A stretch of 64,000 nt of DNA from Cheiracanthium punctorium (GCA_038373885.1 JAWZYV010012279.1:62001-126000); one strand, 5' to 3'. Positions 12,701-27,300 are shown, counted from the stretch's first letter. A program made the numbers and translations. Notes: a model not told the origin generated them from the letters alone.

Positions 12701-15700
12701 ATTTGCGTACTCCATTGGTCTTTGTTCATAATGAACATTGTTAATTTTCCACGACGGACAGCTGTCATCAACTTTATGCTGGCCATAAGCCTTATTATGA
12801 CGGAATAAATCTTGAAATATTTATTTATTTTATTTTATTTTTTGGTATTAATAGATCACAAGAAAAGAATTTATAAATGAATGCTCGCCACTCTTCGGAT
12901 TTTTGTTCTCAAAAAGAGAGCCCTTGCAAAAACAAACAAGTGCAGGTGTCTGCTTCAAACCGCAATCTTGCGCATTGTCGTAATCCCCGTTTGAAAATTT
13001 CCATAACAGATGATTACTTTTGCTAATTGGTCAAGTGGTACTAATACCCTTTATCAATGATCCAGCTCTCCCCCTCCCCGCCATGCCGACATCGATCTCG
13101 GAGTTTAGTTGACTCCTGTCAACAACATCTGTTTTAATGCCCTGTTTCTGTTTTACTTTCAATAATATAAACTTTGTGTAAAAAAAGGAAAGAGAGTGGG
13201 GAAATAAACTGTGACGACTGGTACATAAATTTGCAGTCTCCACTTTCAAAAATACAGTCGGCGAGTGGCGACCGTTAATTTTGACCTTTAATAATAAGGC
13301 CAGTGCAAAGCGGAATTTTTTTTTTTTGGAGGGGAGGGGTCGCCATCCGTGGATTTCAGTTTTTTTTTCTTTCTTTTCTTTTTTTTCTTTTTTTTTTTTT
13401 AATTTTACTTATTTTTTTTTAATTCTGCATATTCAGCAAATTGTGTTTGAGTTTTGTATGAGTCTACAAAAATGTAGTTTAAGCTTTGTTTAGTTATTAT
13501 AAGAGCCAGGATTTCATCTAATTATGTGTGTTAGTAATCATTTCCAGAAGAATGTTACACATTTGATTAATGAAATCTCTCAATTTTGTATCTTTCAAAA
13601 TATTCAATTCAAAAATAATGTTTGAAAACTTAAAAGTGGTTTAGTGAAGTTTTATATTATTCATGTGAGAATATTTTCATTGTGTTTACTTCAGTGTAAA
13701 GGACTAAGAAGTAGGAGATGTAAAATTGAGGTTGTATTTGAGAGGAAATTTTTTATTCTTTTAAAAATGACCGTTTATTAAATAGTTCCTTTTTGGTCCC
13801 TTTTTCTTACAGATGGTCCCTTTTTGGTCCCTTTTTCTTAAAGGGATGGTCCCTTTTTCCCCTTTTTTTGATAGAAAATTTGGTGGGAGCCCTGTTATAG
13901 GTGACTGATATGACATCATCCAGGCTTCGCGATAGGCCGCAGGATTGCATGATTCTCGCAATACCACACTAAATCCCACTAAAAAAAATTGACACTCGTG
14001 GGCTTTTCCAGCATGCTGAGTTGTTCGATTTTGATGAAGCAACTACAATATTTAATGGGGTAAAGAATCAAAGAGTGCATTCAGACTGCCACTTCTGTGT
14101 AAATCTCAAGTAAAACATGAGCTACTTGGGGAGATTGACATCGTGGACAGTTTTGTTTTGAGTAGTTAATACAAAAAAACATGGCGGCACATATTTACTC
14201 CCCAGCAGAGCCAATGGGTGACAACAAAAACAATATGTACAGGTCGTGATGTATCTCCTCAATTTCTCAAGGAAAAACTTTGGGGAGTTCGAGTAATACT
14301 CAAGTTACTCAGCTTGGCAGTGTGCAGTGGTGGGAAAAACTACTTTATTTTTGTAGCGCGCTACTACTACAGCTACTTTTTCAGAAATGTAGTTAGCTAC
14401 ACTACTTTTGAAATGTAGTCGCTACTTCGCTGCTTTTTCGCTACTTTTAGAAGACAAATTTTGCTTACAGATTCAGTTTGCATTACATTCATATTTAAGG
14501 ATATTTATATCTTAATTAGAGAAAACTATTGATATCTGAATTAGAAAAAAACTATTGTACTAATAAACAACTACCAGGGGAGTATTTGAGGAGGGCGGCG
14601 GGCCCCCTCCAAAAATGTAAAGCAATCATTAAAAAGGAGCTGTTTTGAAACATTTCTTTTAACTTTAGAACAATAAAATTTAAAATATCGAATCCTCCCC
14701 TTCCCCTCGAAATGGAAGCCTATATTTACGCTACTGACAACTACTGCTAATTATTGAAGTATTGCTGAAACTAATTAAATTTTAATAGCTCTATGATAAA
14801 AATAAATTGGGAAAGTGAGCTCTGAAAGCATGAGAAAAATCATGAGAACCAAAAAAGTTTAAAAAAAAATTAAAAATTTTGAATGTCGGAATGAGGAACT
14901 CGTTAAACTGAGAGGTTTTTTAAAAATACGTTTCTACCTTAATTTTTTACAATAATACTTTATCTCTAATATAAATAGTATTAAATATATATATAAATAC
15001 AGCAGGGTGGTTACAGAAGTGATTACACACTTTACAAAAAAAATCATTGGAATGTCCTTTTTTTTTAATATAAAGGATATGTCAAATATATATGTAAAAA
15101 CATTTTGCCCCCACCAACCTACTGCAGCATCCCTTGGGGAGGCAATCTTTAAAAAAAAAAAAAAAAAAATCCTTAACTTTAGGTTTTCTACGTTTTGTTA
15201 CATTTTAAAACAAAAAATCTTATTCATATCTGTTTTTTTTTTTTCTCCTGTAAGATATGAAGGATGTGTGAAAAGCTCATTTTGACACACACACACACAC
15301 ACACACACAATCAAGGTAAATTTTGAAGAATCGCCCCAAAAAAAATTTCCACTTTTTCTGTGTTTTATATTTTCAAACAAAACTCCTGTGAATGTCTGTT
15401 TTTTATTTGAGATATGAAATCAATATTAAAAATTTGTGAAATACCCGTTTTGCCCTCCTGTACCCCTTGGGGAAAGGCAATTTTCAAAAAATCATTAAAT
15501 TTGTATTTAGATAATCCGTTTACTTATATTTTAAAACAAAATTCGTATTCTTAATTGTTTCTGTTTTCTTTGAGATCGTAAAATACTATAATTTTTACAA
15601 AAATAAACTTTCACTTTCATAGAGATTCGAGGGGGGGGGGGGGGAATGATGCATAAAACTAATTTTTGTAATATCTTACATATTTATACAATTATTTATG

Positions 15701-18700
15701 GTTTTATATTGCATTTAAGAAAGAGAAAATATATACACATAAGTTAAACATACCTTCGGTTCTTTGATTAGGTCTTGTATTATTAGCCCATTTTGGTAAT
15801 TGTATTCATTAAATAAAATTTAAACATAAAATTAAACATACATAGAATATAGAAACTTAAACACTATTCACAAAATTATATATTTACGAGTCACATTAAC
15901 CTAGTCCAAAGAAAAAGACAGCGATAAACGATAGAGCAAATTGAGGACGAATTTAGAAAATGCTGATTAACCAACAACGTAGAAGAATGCATTATAGGTT
16001 CAGGTTCAAGGGGCGTCATTATAGTTTTTCTTCCTTTTCATTGCTTTCTCAGTAATTTTGAAGTACCTCAATAAAATTACTTTGAAAAAATTACTGTTTG
16101 TTAAACGATAATATTGCTATTTATTTACAAATAACTCCAACATTAGAAATTTAACTTATTTTTTTCTCGATTTCGGGGGGGGGGGGGGGTTGCAGCCCTA
16201 TCAGCCTCCCCTCTGGATATGTCACTGGCTGTACCCAGGCGGTGCATTCAAACCCCTGTTCAAGAAAGCAACATTGGCCATTGAAGGGGAGTCTACTCCG
16301 TCGGATGATGGGGGACAGATAAAACATGGGTTTAATATTGGGTTAAGCAATCTAACAATACCTCACATTTTTAAATTTAAGTTTTCTCAGGAAGAGACAT
16401 TCGGCTCTTTCAGCCTTGTACTAAACAATGCTATACCCTCCCTGATTAACATTAAAGTGATGTTGAGAGGGCTTTCCTTTTCGGTGGCATTATTGCACCG
16501 TTTCCAGTGGGAATAGTTGTATAAAGAAACGATTCAATAATTCAGGGTGCCATGGTGTCAAGAAGGAAGATCAAGTAACGGCTTGCCAAATTTAGTTCCC
16601 ATGTTTTGGTAAGAGCACAACATTGTACTTGTATTTAAATTAACGGCATTTCATTTTAAAAGCTAATGATTTATTTATTTGTGAAGGGAGGACAGCTTAC
16701 GTCACTGAAAGTGCCATTTAGAGCTACGTTCGTAATTCCTGGAGTTTCCCTGCCACAATTTAGATCCTCATTAGAAGGTGGGAACAGTGGTGTAGCCAGG
16801 GGGGGGGATAGGCGGGTCACACATACACACACTCCATGAGAAATTTTTTGCCATACAAAATGTATTTTCTTCAATCCCTTATCACACGCACGTATGCATT
16901 TACGTGAGTTGCAGCAGTTGTGACACCCCCCCCCCCCCCCCATGAAATATTTCTGGCTATGCCACTGGGTGGGAACTTCTGACTATTGGCAGCCCTCAGA
17001 AACTGCTAGCCACCGCCGAGAGGACTTTTGGAACCACGGATTTAAAATGCATGTACACGGTGGTCTTTAGTGATACGCCGGTATCAAACCCGCAACTTTC
17101 CGGTGACGAGTCCAACGCCTTAACCACTGTGCTACCCCGGCCCCTAAAAAACTAACAATTGTAATTTTATCATTATTATATAATCACTTATTAAAAAAAA
17201 AAAAAAAAAAATTCTTAAAATGTCACTTGCTGGGCTCGCGCGCACACACAAAATGAAGGGGAGGGATCAAAATTGGAAAAGATTGAATTTAACATGAAAC
17301 ATTTATTATAATTTTGTAAACAAAAATCCGAATTTCGGGGACGTGGCAGCTCCACAGTCCATGTTCTTATCACTCGCAAATTTAATTGAATAATTATTCG
17401 TTTCAATTTCTTATTTTAGTTGTACATAGAAGACAATGTAGTTTTGATCAATTCTTGCTTAAAACCATTGATTAATTAGGAATTTTTGTAAAATACATCT
17501 TTAAAGTATATTCCTTATTTCACCATAAGTAATATTCTTAAAGGATAATGTGTACAGGGCTCATTTTTCAAGATGCGTTTTTTTTTTTTCTTTCCGAGGG
17601 CGCTTTTTCTAGTGATTCTTTCCAAGGGCGGATTAAGGGGGGAGGGGCAGAGGGGGCGACCACCCCCTCCCCCACGAGAAGAAAGAAATTAATGTAAAAG
17701 ATCCTATTTTACTTCCATAAAATGCATGTATATGTCAATCTTCTAACTAACCGCCTCCTCCCCCCCTGACAAACTTGCATTAATCCGCCTCTGGTAGTAT
17801 TATTTCTATATTCAACGATATTTTTAAAACTAGATTGTAAAATCAAAACATTTTAGACAAAAACTCACTAAGTGTATTTCAAAATGCTTTCTTTTACAAA
17901 ACTTAACTACGCATTTCATGTACGTATATAAGGGGGAGCGTGTTTAGGGGGTCTGAGCCCCCCCCTCTTAGTCTACTCAAAAATGCTAATTTTGGCCGAA
18001 TAGACACTGGTAAACTCTATATTTTAATGGGTAGTAAAAAAATTACTATAAAGATTAAAAAATGACATTTTAAGCGATTGATTTTCTGTACTCTAAACAA
18101 ATGACTGAATGGCAAAGTTTCGAAGCCTTTTTATTGATACACAATTATGATATAGATATTATAAAGTAAAGTTAGCTTAACAAAAATTATTATTGCAACA
18201 TAATATACAATAAATCGAGAGATTTGTGAGGCCTTTATTTTTCAGGGGCTCGGCGCCCGTGTGATAATGAGACTTTGAAAATATGTTAAAATGCTTGGTA
18301 TGGTATAGTAAAGGGGGCCCCCGAAGTAATCCAGTCAGTGCCTCGAGGGCCCCATCTAAAAATGATCAGATTTGGACCTCTCTGTCCTTTTTTTTTTTCG
18401 TCCTCTTTATGGCAGATTGGTGATTCTACAAATAATACTGAGAACGGTAAAAAGAAAAAACATGCTCAAGGTCAGGCCTTCAGGCAAAGCAAACCCCCTT
18501 CCCCCCCTCACTCATGCTCATAGTGGTGTGTGTTCCCCCTGGTCCCCCCTGGGAGGGGCGGGATAGGGATTGGGTGTTCTTTCAAGCATCAGTTCCAGTT
18601 CTATGCTTGGAGTTAGAAGAAAGAGAAATTGCACCACGTGATCAATCGCCGGAAATGATGACACTGTAAAAGTAGCTTCCAAAACGTGCTATAAACTACT

Positions 18701-21700
18701 GTTTTTTTGTAGCGCGCTACACTACAAACTATAAAAAAAAGTAGCGGCTACTGTAGTTTCACTACTTGTAGCGCGCTACTCCCCAGCCCTGGCAGTGTGA
18801 ACATCTTGTTTATCTCCTCGAGTAGCTCAAGTCAGGCATCATGAACAGCTTGAGTTTTTCCCGAGTTACTCAAAAGTTGCAGTCTGAACATGCCCAACGA
18901 TATCATTAAATTGTATTATCAAATTCATTTGTATATTATACTGCTCATTTTGATATTTATAATGTTAGTTGCACTGTACTTTTGTAATGATATTAATTTT
19001 GCTTGTAGAACCTGGAAAAAAAAAATTGAAAAATAAACAAAGTTCTCGAATTCTCACTCAGATTTTAAAAAATCCTACTTAATTTTGTGAAGCTAGAGTG
19101 GGAGAATCTCACCCAACTTATTTTCCTAGTGTGAACCCTGCCATCCCCCTACCCATCTTATCTAATAATCTTATATAATAAAATCTGAGAGTAAACAAAG
19201 TTTGTAGCTGACTATGTAGGTTTGCAGGGGTCGATCCAGTAATATTTCACAGGGTCCCATTTTTGTGAATTTCAATGCTTAAGTTTGTGAAATTCAACAC
19301 TTATTTTTGTGAATTATCAAATCAATTTTTAATAAAAGTCCCTTTTTTTGTTAAAATAATTGATAAAACATTAAAATGTAGGGTAAAATGCCAATAAAGG
19401 GCTGTTTTAATCAATTGTATTTTTGTGAAGGGGTCGTATTAATCGATTGTATTTTTGTGAAGGGTCCATTTTAATCGATTATAATTTTGTGAAAGGGGCC
19501 GCAAAACGGATCCAATTTTTGTCTGCATCGACCCCTAGTTTGTGACCTCCAATCTTCTTATGCATAATTTTCGATTGCATATAGCTCTGAGACTGATGGT
19601 TGCAGACCCACCAAATTTTGTATATGGCTTCACTAAAACAGGTCCTAACACACATCGAAGCCATTTTCTTGAAATTTGAATACGGATTTTTGTGTGTGCT
19701 CGCTTTATGTGATTTTTGGCATTTTTCCTCGCATAATATGTATTAATGTCAGTAATTACACCCACAGTAAACGATGTTTCGATCACTAGATCGAGGAGAA
19801 AATGTTCTTTTGAAAACAGTTTGTTTTGATTATGTAACATAGTTTGTAGATTTTAAAGAATTTTTTAAAGAAAGATCACTTTTAACAAAAGTTTTCGTTA
19901 AATAATTTTAAAACTGTTTAATTGTTGCATCTTTAATTCTATCCATCATAACTTTTTGATATTTTGACAAATGATAGAATGTTCATTTCGCCCTCTTTTA
20001 ATAGGAAAATATAAATTTGGAGATATATTTGCAAATTGTTAAGTAAAGAAGGATTTTGAGTTTAATAGCTGATGCTTCAAAACTTTATCAGCATTATTTC
20101 TATACCGTTGCCAAGATGGCAACCAGAAACATTAAATAAGTGGGCATTAAGTAAACTAAGTGACTATGTCATTTTGATGTAACATAACAAGTCTAAAACC
20201 CCTTTCGACACTCAATCAGAATAACATCTCAGGCAAAAAATACACCACTCACAAAATAGTTCTGCATATTCTCGTATTTCTGATTATCTGAAGAGTAGCT
20301 ATAATTCTATAATATAAGAGTAGCTATAATATAAGAGTAGTATATAGAGATTCAAATTTAAGCGTTAAGTATCTTTTATGATTTTTTTGACTATGGCATC
20401 ATGAAATCTGTCATTTTTTTTTTTAATGTTGTCAAATAATAAAATGCACATTTAAGACTTGAATAAGTTAAATGACAAAAAAGAAATATTAATTAGAAGA
20501 TGTTTTGCAAATTTGAAAGATTTTTTTTTTAAAACAGGCAGGTACTTGTTAATTAGGCATCCGCTACTACAACGGCCCTAAAGTATTGACTATTCTGTTA
20601 TGGGGGCACCCTGGGGGCTGCCAAAATTACCCCCTATGAAAGGAAGAAGAATTAGCATCAATCATTCTCAATGAGAGGATTTCCTGATTTTGTTTACTCC
20701 AACCTTCAACACTGTATTTTTCATGGGCATTTGTTAGATAAATTTTCACTTACGCTACAAAGAGCCCTGTGGGCTGCCAAAATTACCCCCTATGAAAGGA
20801 CGAAGAATTAACATCAATCATTCTCAATGAAAGGATTTCCTGATTTTGTTTACTCCAACCTTCAACACTGTATTTGTCCTGGGCATTTGTTAGAAAAATT
20901 TTCACTGACACTACAAAGAGCACTTGTAACCATTAGAATCTCTCCTCACAAATTAAAAAGTATAAATACAAAAATATCAAGCTTTTAATAAAAATATAAT
21001 ATTAATTATAAAATTAGCAGTTAACTTAAAATTTAGTATTTCACCATAAAGTTTAAATAAAAAAATAAGAAGTAAAAAATACTGCATATTGTATCTAAAA
21101 AAAGTAAATATTAAATGTTGTAGGTATTGTCATTTATTTGCAGCTGCTCAGAAGAGTTATCACACCTACTCTCAGAAGCTAGTACTATTGTTACTAAAAT
21201 CAGTTTTTAATTGTCGAATGATAGCTATCACTTGCCTTACACTGGCAATATGCTGACACGATTCATAAAAAAGAGAAAATGGGATTTTATAAATCCAGAT
21301 AGAATAACATAATAAAAATCTAATATCAAGAACATATGAAGTTATCATGAAATTAAATATCTTTTTAAAATAAATAGGTATCAGCTAATGCTTATAGTAT
21401 ACACACATATAAGGCTTATCATATTTATGCAAATACTATGACAAATAATGTTTCTTATTCCTAAGACAGTATGTATGATTATTATGTTTTCGTTAAACAT
21501 ATTATTTTTTCTCCTGATGTTTAGACTTCATACTATAATTTGCAGACTTCACTTTCAATATGCACGTTTAAATGTTTCATTAAAAATTAAATTAATAAAG
21601 AATAAAGGTTATCAATGCAATTTCTTAAGTGAAAAATATTTTTATTAAATGTTCATGAAAGCTGAATTGATTTGTCATAAAAAATGCTGGTTGATCGTTT

Positions 21701-24269
21701 GCAAAATTACCTGCTAGGAAAAAAAAAAAAAAAAAAAAAAAAAATACACTTATTTATCTTTTTTAGATTAGAAAATGTAGTTTATTTGAAAAAGTAAAAA
21801 GTGTATTCTTTTTCTACAGAAAGTATTTTTTCTTTAAGAGGAAATATAAAGGGTACCGTTTTCTATTTAGTGAGTTTCTTTATTTCTCCTTCAAAGCTTG
21901 TTGGAGTAAAATTTATAGAAACATCGAAAAACACTTTTATACTATCAGTAAATTGTATATACTTTTTAAAAATGTAATATTATATGGATAAATGTTCCTT
22001 AAGAAAATAGTGCGATGCACTGTAATAAGGATGCATGTACTTTTTCAGAATTTTATTTTTAAAAACTTTATCTGTGAAAAAATACCCATCAAAATTTTTT
22101 AACCAGATATTATAGCATACTTTTAACTACTTGTGTATAAAATTAGGTGGAAATTGAAAATTGAGCACTTTCCGAAATTAGCAGTTAGTTATTCACTCTG
22201 TCAACCAAAAAATGAGAAATTTTACAGTTACTGTAATAAAGTTGTATAATTTTGACCTAGCTTAAGCAAAAATGTGTTTTTTTTTTTCCTGATCAAAACA
22301 ACACAAATTTGAAGTTTGTAGGACAAATTTTAATAAAGTTATGGCTATTTATGTGCTTATAAGTGTCGTTCAAGATGGCGTCCAACAGGGCATCTCATTT
22401 GACATTTGAAAGTTCATAACTTTTGAATCCCTTAATTAATCTTAATATAATTGATATATTTAATTAATCTTAATATAATTGATATATTTGTAATCAGCAT
22501 CAAAAGTTGTACATATGTACCAAATATCATCAAAATCTTTGGCTGATGTGTTATTTTCAAAAAATTTTGGTTGATTTGACATGGAATAACCAAGAATTTA
22601 TATAAAAATAATGATCGATTCGACACCTGGAGCCAATGAGACACTTGATGAGAATGACGACGACCATGTGCACAAGAGTAGGTTTGCTGAACACTATAGA
22701 CACTTTACGTAGATCATTTATGGAAAACTACATAAATGATCACCTGTTTCCAACATAAGTGAAATTAAATTTTCGCTGCATGACACTATGCCCCTAAAGT
22801 AGCTTTTAATTTCTGATTTTCCTCTCCCAAGAAGTTTGTAAAAAATTAAATAAATGTGCATATTTTTTTTACTTCTTTATGCTTAAATAAATGTGTGCAT
22901 ACGTTAAACTATTGACAAATACAGTTCATATATTTGATTTAATTCACTGATTTTTTTATTAAAATTTCCTATTTTTACTTTGGTTCCGCCATTCATTATG
23001 GATTTCGGTAATTCCGATGAATCTCAATGTCCTAATGGGACCGAAATGAGTGGCGATCACTGTATTTTTGTTTTTCTGATGCCTTTTCTTAACTTTTTGT
23101 TTACTTGAATGTGAGTAAATGTTTAGTATTGTAAGGAAAAATTAATTTAAGAAAATGTTCAGTTTAGGTTTCCTGAAAAAAAAAAAGGTGATTAAAAAGA
23201 AAAATAAAACTGTGGCTGCTTTTTTTAATTCAACAATGGTTCTGCTAATATAAGGGGGGTGGGAAAGAACAGCATATCTTTAAGTACTGTTTTCAGTTGA
23301 TAAAAACAACTATTTTCTATCAAATATCTTACTTTTTTATAGCAAAACTTTATAATAAATTGGGATAATTTTAAAAATTTGAAAATGTTTCAAAGCTAAG
23401 ATTGTCCATTCAAAAAATTATGATTGATAAGAAATCTGTCTGAAATACTTATGCGATATGTGCACTGGATAGTAAAATTTATTAAGTATTTGATATTTGT
23501 ATTAATATAAAATTTTTTTGAAATTGACTTGTACATTAAACTCTTAAAAGATCAAAAATAACATTAGCATGTTCTGGGGAAGAAAAATGAGCCCACACTG
23601 TTTTACACATTTCAACCTTCTCAAGTTAGCTGGTTTAAGATTAATTTTAAAATAAAGAATACATTTAAAATTATGGGTAAACAGCTGTGATTATAAACAC
23701 TTAAAAAAATAAACATTTTAGTTAAACTGGTTTTTTAATAAATAATAGAACAGCTTTTCCAAGATTAATCCAATTAAGTTATGACTACCTAAGTACGTGT
23801 AAAATCTTTGGTATTCATTTGCTGCTTGAATTATTTTAAATTCTTATGCTGTGCTGTGTGCCTGGAGTATAAGGTGTTTACTCTATGTACATATGTATTT
23901 TACCTGTTTGAACTTGCACCTTTATTATTATTATTATTTTTTTTTTTTTTTCGGGTCCCACCTCTGACAGAAATTATAAAATTTTTAATGTAATGCTTCT
24001 TAACCCTCCAAGCAGCTGTGACATAAAATACAGTCCACTTCATACCAGGTTTCACTGCAATGCATTTATAATTTACATTATTTATTTGACCCAAGTATCG
24101 TAAAATGTGTTTTGATATTAAAGCTTAGATGTAATTTAAGAGCTTATTTTTTTCTAATTACAAATGTTTCTGTAATTTTTTTTTCATTCTTTAAATTTCA
24201 AAGCTACATGAAAATTTTACCTTGAAACCAACTTTACATTATTTTCTCAAAATATTCAGAGGGTTTAAA

Positions 24270-24337
<68 letters not shown>

Positions 24338-27300
24338 CTAACAAGTAAAACACAAAACATACTACAAATAAGACAAATCTCGCAAAAAAAAAAAAAAATA
24401 TATAACAGCTATTAGCAAGAATTAGAAACCAGAATTTGAAGCCAAATAAAGTGCAAGAATTATTGTGATAATATAATGGAACGGAAATTATAACCACTGT
24501 CACCATCTTCAGGGGCCACAAACAGTGGATTATAATTTACAGCAAACCAAATAGTAGGGTTTCGGTTGTGTGGCATATCAGAAGAGATATTAACTCCATA
24601 CATCTGGGCCCTACCCTACTATATAAAGGAAAGAAGAAATCAAAAAGATAACAAAAATTAGAAATAGGAATATAATTTCACATACCAGACCCTGAGCACA
24701 TGTAAATTTCATTTGAACAACTGATACGTGTTGCCAATGCTAAGAAATATTTAATGCTTATTGAAATAGTTTGTGGCTAAAAATTGAATTCAATAATTAT
24801 GATGTAAATATTTTACATCAGCATTTAGATTTTTCTTCTTATTCATTTATTTTTAGCTTGGATCGAGATAATTTTGAAAAACTTACAGCTGCAACAACAT
24901 TTAGTATGGTGCATGTTGTTCCTGAGCTGAAAGTCTGTTTAGAGGTATCATACTTATGATTCATTTTTCACTTGATGGATTGGTATTTTTGCATAAAAGG
25001 TTTTTTCTTTTCATCTACATATTTGTATATTTCTTTAAAGCAAGCTGAGAAATTAGGAAAAGATGATGAAACTAGATTGTTAAAGAGCAGAAAGCTGGTG
25101 CTACTAGTTGATCTTGATCAGACTTTGATTCATACTACCAATGATAATGTTCCAAAAGATTTACCTGTAAGTAAACTGGATTGACTGTTTTTTTTTTTCT
25201 TTTTTTTCGTTGTAGATGTGAAATATGGATGTCTTCCATTTGTTACGCAGTTATAGATATCCCTCAAAATGTTTCAGAAAAAGCATCTGCAGCTGTTTAT
25301 AGTTTTGAGACTTTTTTTTTTTAACAAGAACATTCAATAAAAAACTGGTGTTAAAAGGTAAAAATAATTTTAAAACTTTGTAAAATAACAGACATAAAAA
25401 GGTACTAAAATAAATAAAAACTTTGTGATAAAATAATACTTATAACTAGATACGATCATTTCGACTGAAAATTTATTGTCTTCATCAGTCAAAGCTCTTC
25501 GTCTCACAAAACAGTGGGAACTGAAAAAGATAAACAAACAAGCATGCTGCCACTTGCAATAAAGAAAAGGCGAGAAACCACAGAGATGAAAGGAATAGGG
25601 GGAAAGGAGATGGGATAAAAAGAATGAAATAAGAACAAACAAAAATACATAAATAAGTTATACCAGTAATAATAAAAAAAGACAAATAACACACAAACAC
25701 ACATAAAAGAAAAAACAATAGAGAAAAGAAGAAACAAAAAACAAGATTAACATAAGAACACAAATAATACTAATTTTTTTTTTTTTTTTTAAATACACAT
25801 ACAGGACATCACATTAATTTTTTTTACATAATAATAAATATATTAAAATAATAATAAACATAAAGGGAAGACAGAAACACGCACACAAAAACCAAAACAA
25901 AAGAAAAGAAAAAGAAAATAATAGATAAAAAAAAGGGAGAAAGAAAGAAAAAGAAAACTGGTAACAGAAGAAAAGGGGGGAGAAGTAGAGGAAGAAAATG
26001 AATAGAACCTTACAACAACAGCTTCCAAGCAGGGTGAACAAAAGCAATGGAAGAACCATAGTTCACAAGGCATTCTTAAAGGCCTTTGCGGAGATCCAGA
26101 GACCGTCGCGGCTACAATGTATTTGAACGGGGAAATTTGACATGGTTAGGCAGCTGCAACTGGCAGCGACACTTGGGGTGTCCTCTACCGAACAATAGAT
26201 GGGGGATGTGCGAAATCGCAGTATTATTCACGGTCCCCAATTATCTTTTGTTGGTTTAATACTGGAGTATCACCACCTTTTTAAAGGAAATGGTTACACT
26301 ATTGAAGAATTGGTTCCGCTATTGGCACCCTACTGCTAGCGACCCGCGACAAGTCTCTGGATCTCCGCGAAGGCCTTTATGCTGGGTAATGGAAAAACCT
26401 TCCAAAAAGTCAAGATGGGACAAAGACTGAGGAGTGCACAATATCTTAACCTTAGAAAACTGTAAATGATGATTAGAATGCCAACAATGTGAGACAATAG
26501 AAGGTTTGGAAAGCTCATGCTTATAAACAAATTTCTCATGCCCTTTGAGCCTAAATTTGAGAGCTCTTCTGGTCTGACTAATATAGCCCAAATTACAAGA
26601 TCTACAAGGAATATAATAAATACCCCAATGGTTCTCAGTAGGAATGGGATCTTTAAGGGAAGAAAATTTAATTTTATTAACAGGTTTAAAAATGACTTTG
26701 AAGCTGAAATTTTTGAGAAGTTTAGAAATTTTGTATCATAGAGGTGAAAAGAAAGGTAGTGCAATTAATTCATTATGAAAATTAATAGTAGTAGTAAAAG
26801 CATTAGGGTTATTAAATTTAGAAAGAGCTTTATCAATAATAGAGGGGCTAAAACCACGAGAAATAGCTAAGGATTTTAAGTAATTAATCTCATTATTAAG
26901 AGATGAAGAGTCAGAACAAATTTTGATAGCACGAAACACAAAAGTGTAAAAAGCAGAAAGTTTTTGCTGGTAAGGATGATTAGATAGGGCACGAGGAGAT
27001 AAACAAATCGAAAAGGAAAACAGAAATGAAGAAACTATCAGGATTCCTAGAAACAAGAACATCCAAAAAAGGTAAAGAATTGTTGCACTCTTCTTCTAGA
27101 CTAAAACTGATATACGGATTTTCCAAGTGGTAACATGCTTGTTTGTTTATCTTTTTTAGTCCCCACTGTTTTGTGAGAAGAAGAGTTTTGACTGATGAAG
27201 ACTGAATAAATTTTCAATCGAAATATCTTGTTTATAAATATCGTTTTATGGGTGTTTTTTCACAAAGTTTTTATTTTGATGTTTAACACCAGTATTTTGT

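Larger units (their letters stand above)
14325..18791. mobile_element. 4.5-kb hAT element carrying later insertions
   Basis: The left end CAGTGGTGGGAAAAACTAC and right end CTCCCCAGCCCTG have the hAT form. A perfect 8-bp duplication GCAGTGTG lies at 14317-14324 and 18792-18799. Both subterminal regions repeat GTAGCGCGCTAC and GCTACTAC-like blocks (14334-14440, 18700-18780). The inside holds a SINE with a MITE in it, a second MITE-like pair, (AC)n and G-rich runs, but no recognisable transposase. Probably non-autonomous or badly decayed. Confidence 0.85.
14073..18895. mobile_element. foldback-type MITE, split by a 4.5-kb hAT
   Basis: The left arm (TGCATTCAGACTGCCACTT from 14077) and right arm (AAGTTGCAGTCTGAACATG near 18874-18892) are inverted. 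Both arms carry GAGTAACT/CTCAAG motifs in opposite orientation. Without the insertion the element is roughly 350 bp. Its ends are approximate and no target duplication was established. Confidence 0.5.
25436..27235 (-). mobile_element. Penelope-like element, 5'-truncated, with inverted termini
   Basis: The ends are inverted copies of about 100 bp: the left reads, on the minus strand, TCTTCATCAGTCAAAG and AAAGATAAACAAACAAGCAT in reverse; the right (27125-27235) has the same words on the opposite strand. Between them the minus strand encodes the end of a Penelope reverse transcriptase (NNSLPFLDVLVSR at about 27085, SNHPYQQKLSAFYTFV, SRGFSPSIIDKALSKF) and a GIY-YIG-type C-terminus (YISQTRRALKFRLKGHEK, HCWHSNHHLQFSKVKIL). 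The catalytic palm is missing and several frameshifts are present. It lies antisense in FCP1 intron 4. Confidence 0.85.

Noticed and set aside
16190..16516. 108-codon plus-strand frame in the 4.5-kb hAT as its transposase
   Set aside because: No transposase motif or similarity seen; it begins in a poly(G) and MITE-like stretch.
17070..17146. tRNA gene on the minus strand
   Set aside because: It continues into a SINE body with a tail and duplication; it is the SINE head.
25485..26073. Phe/Leu/Ser-rich minus-strand frames as membrane proteins
   Set aside because: They are translations of A-rich low-complexity sequence in the Penelope 3' region.
26336..26764. 142-codon hydrophobic minus-strand frame as a membrane protein
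   Set aside because: It is an out-of-frame reading of the Penelope relic and an AT-rich MITE.
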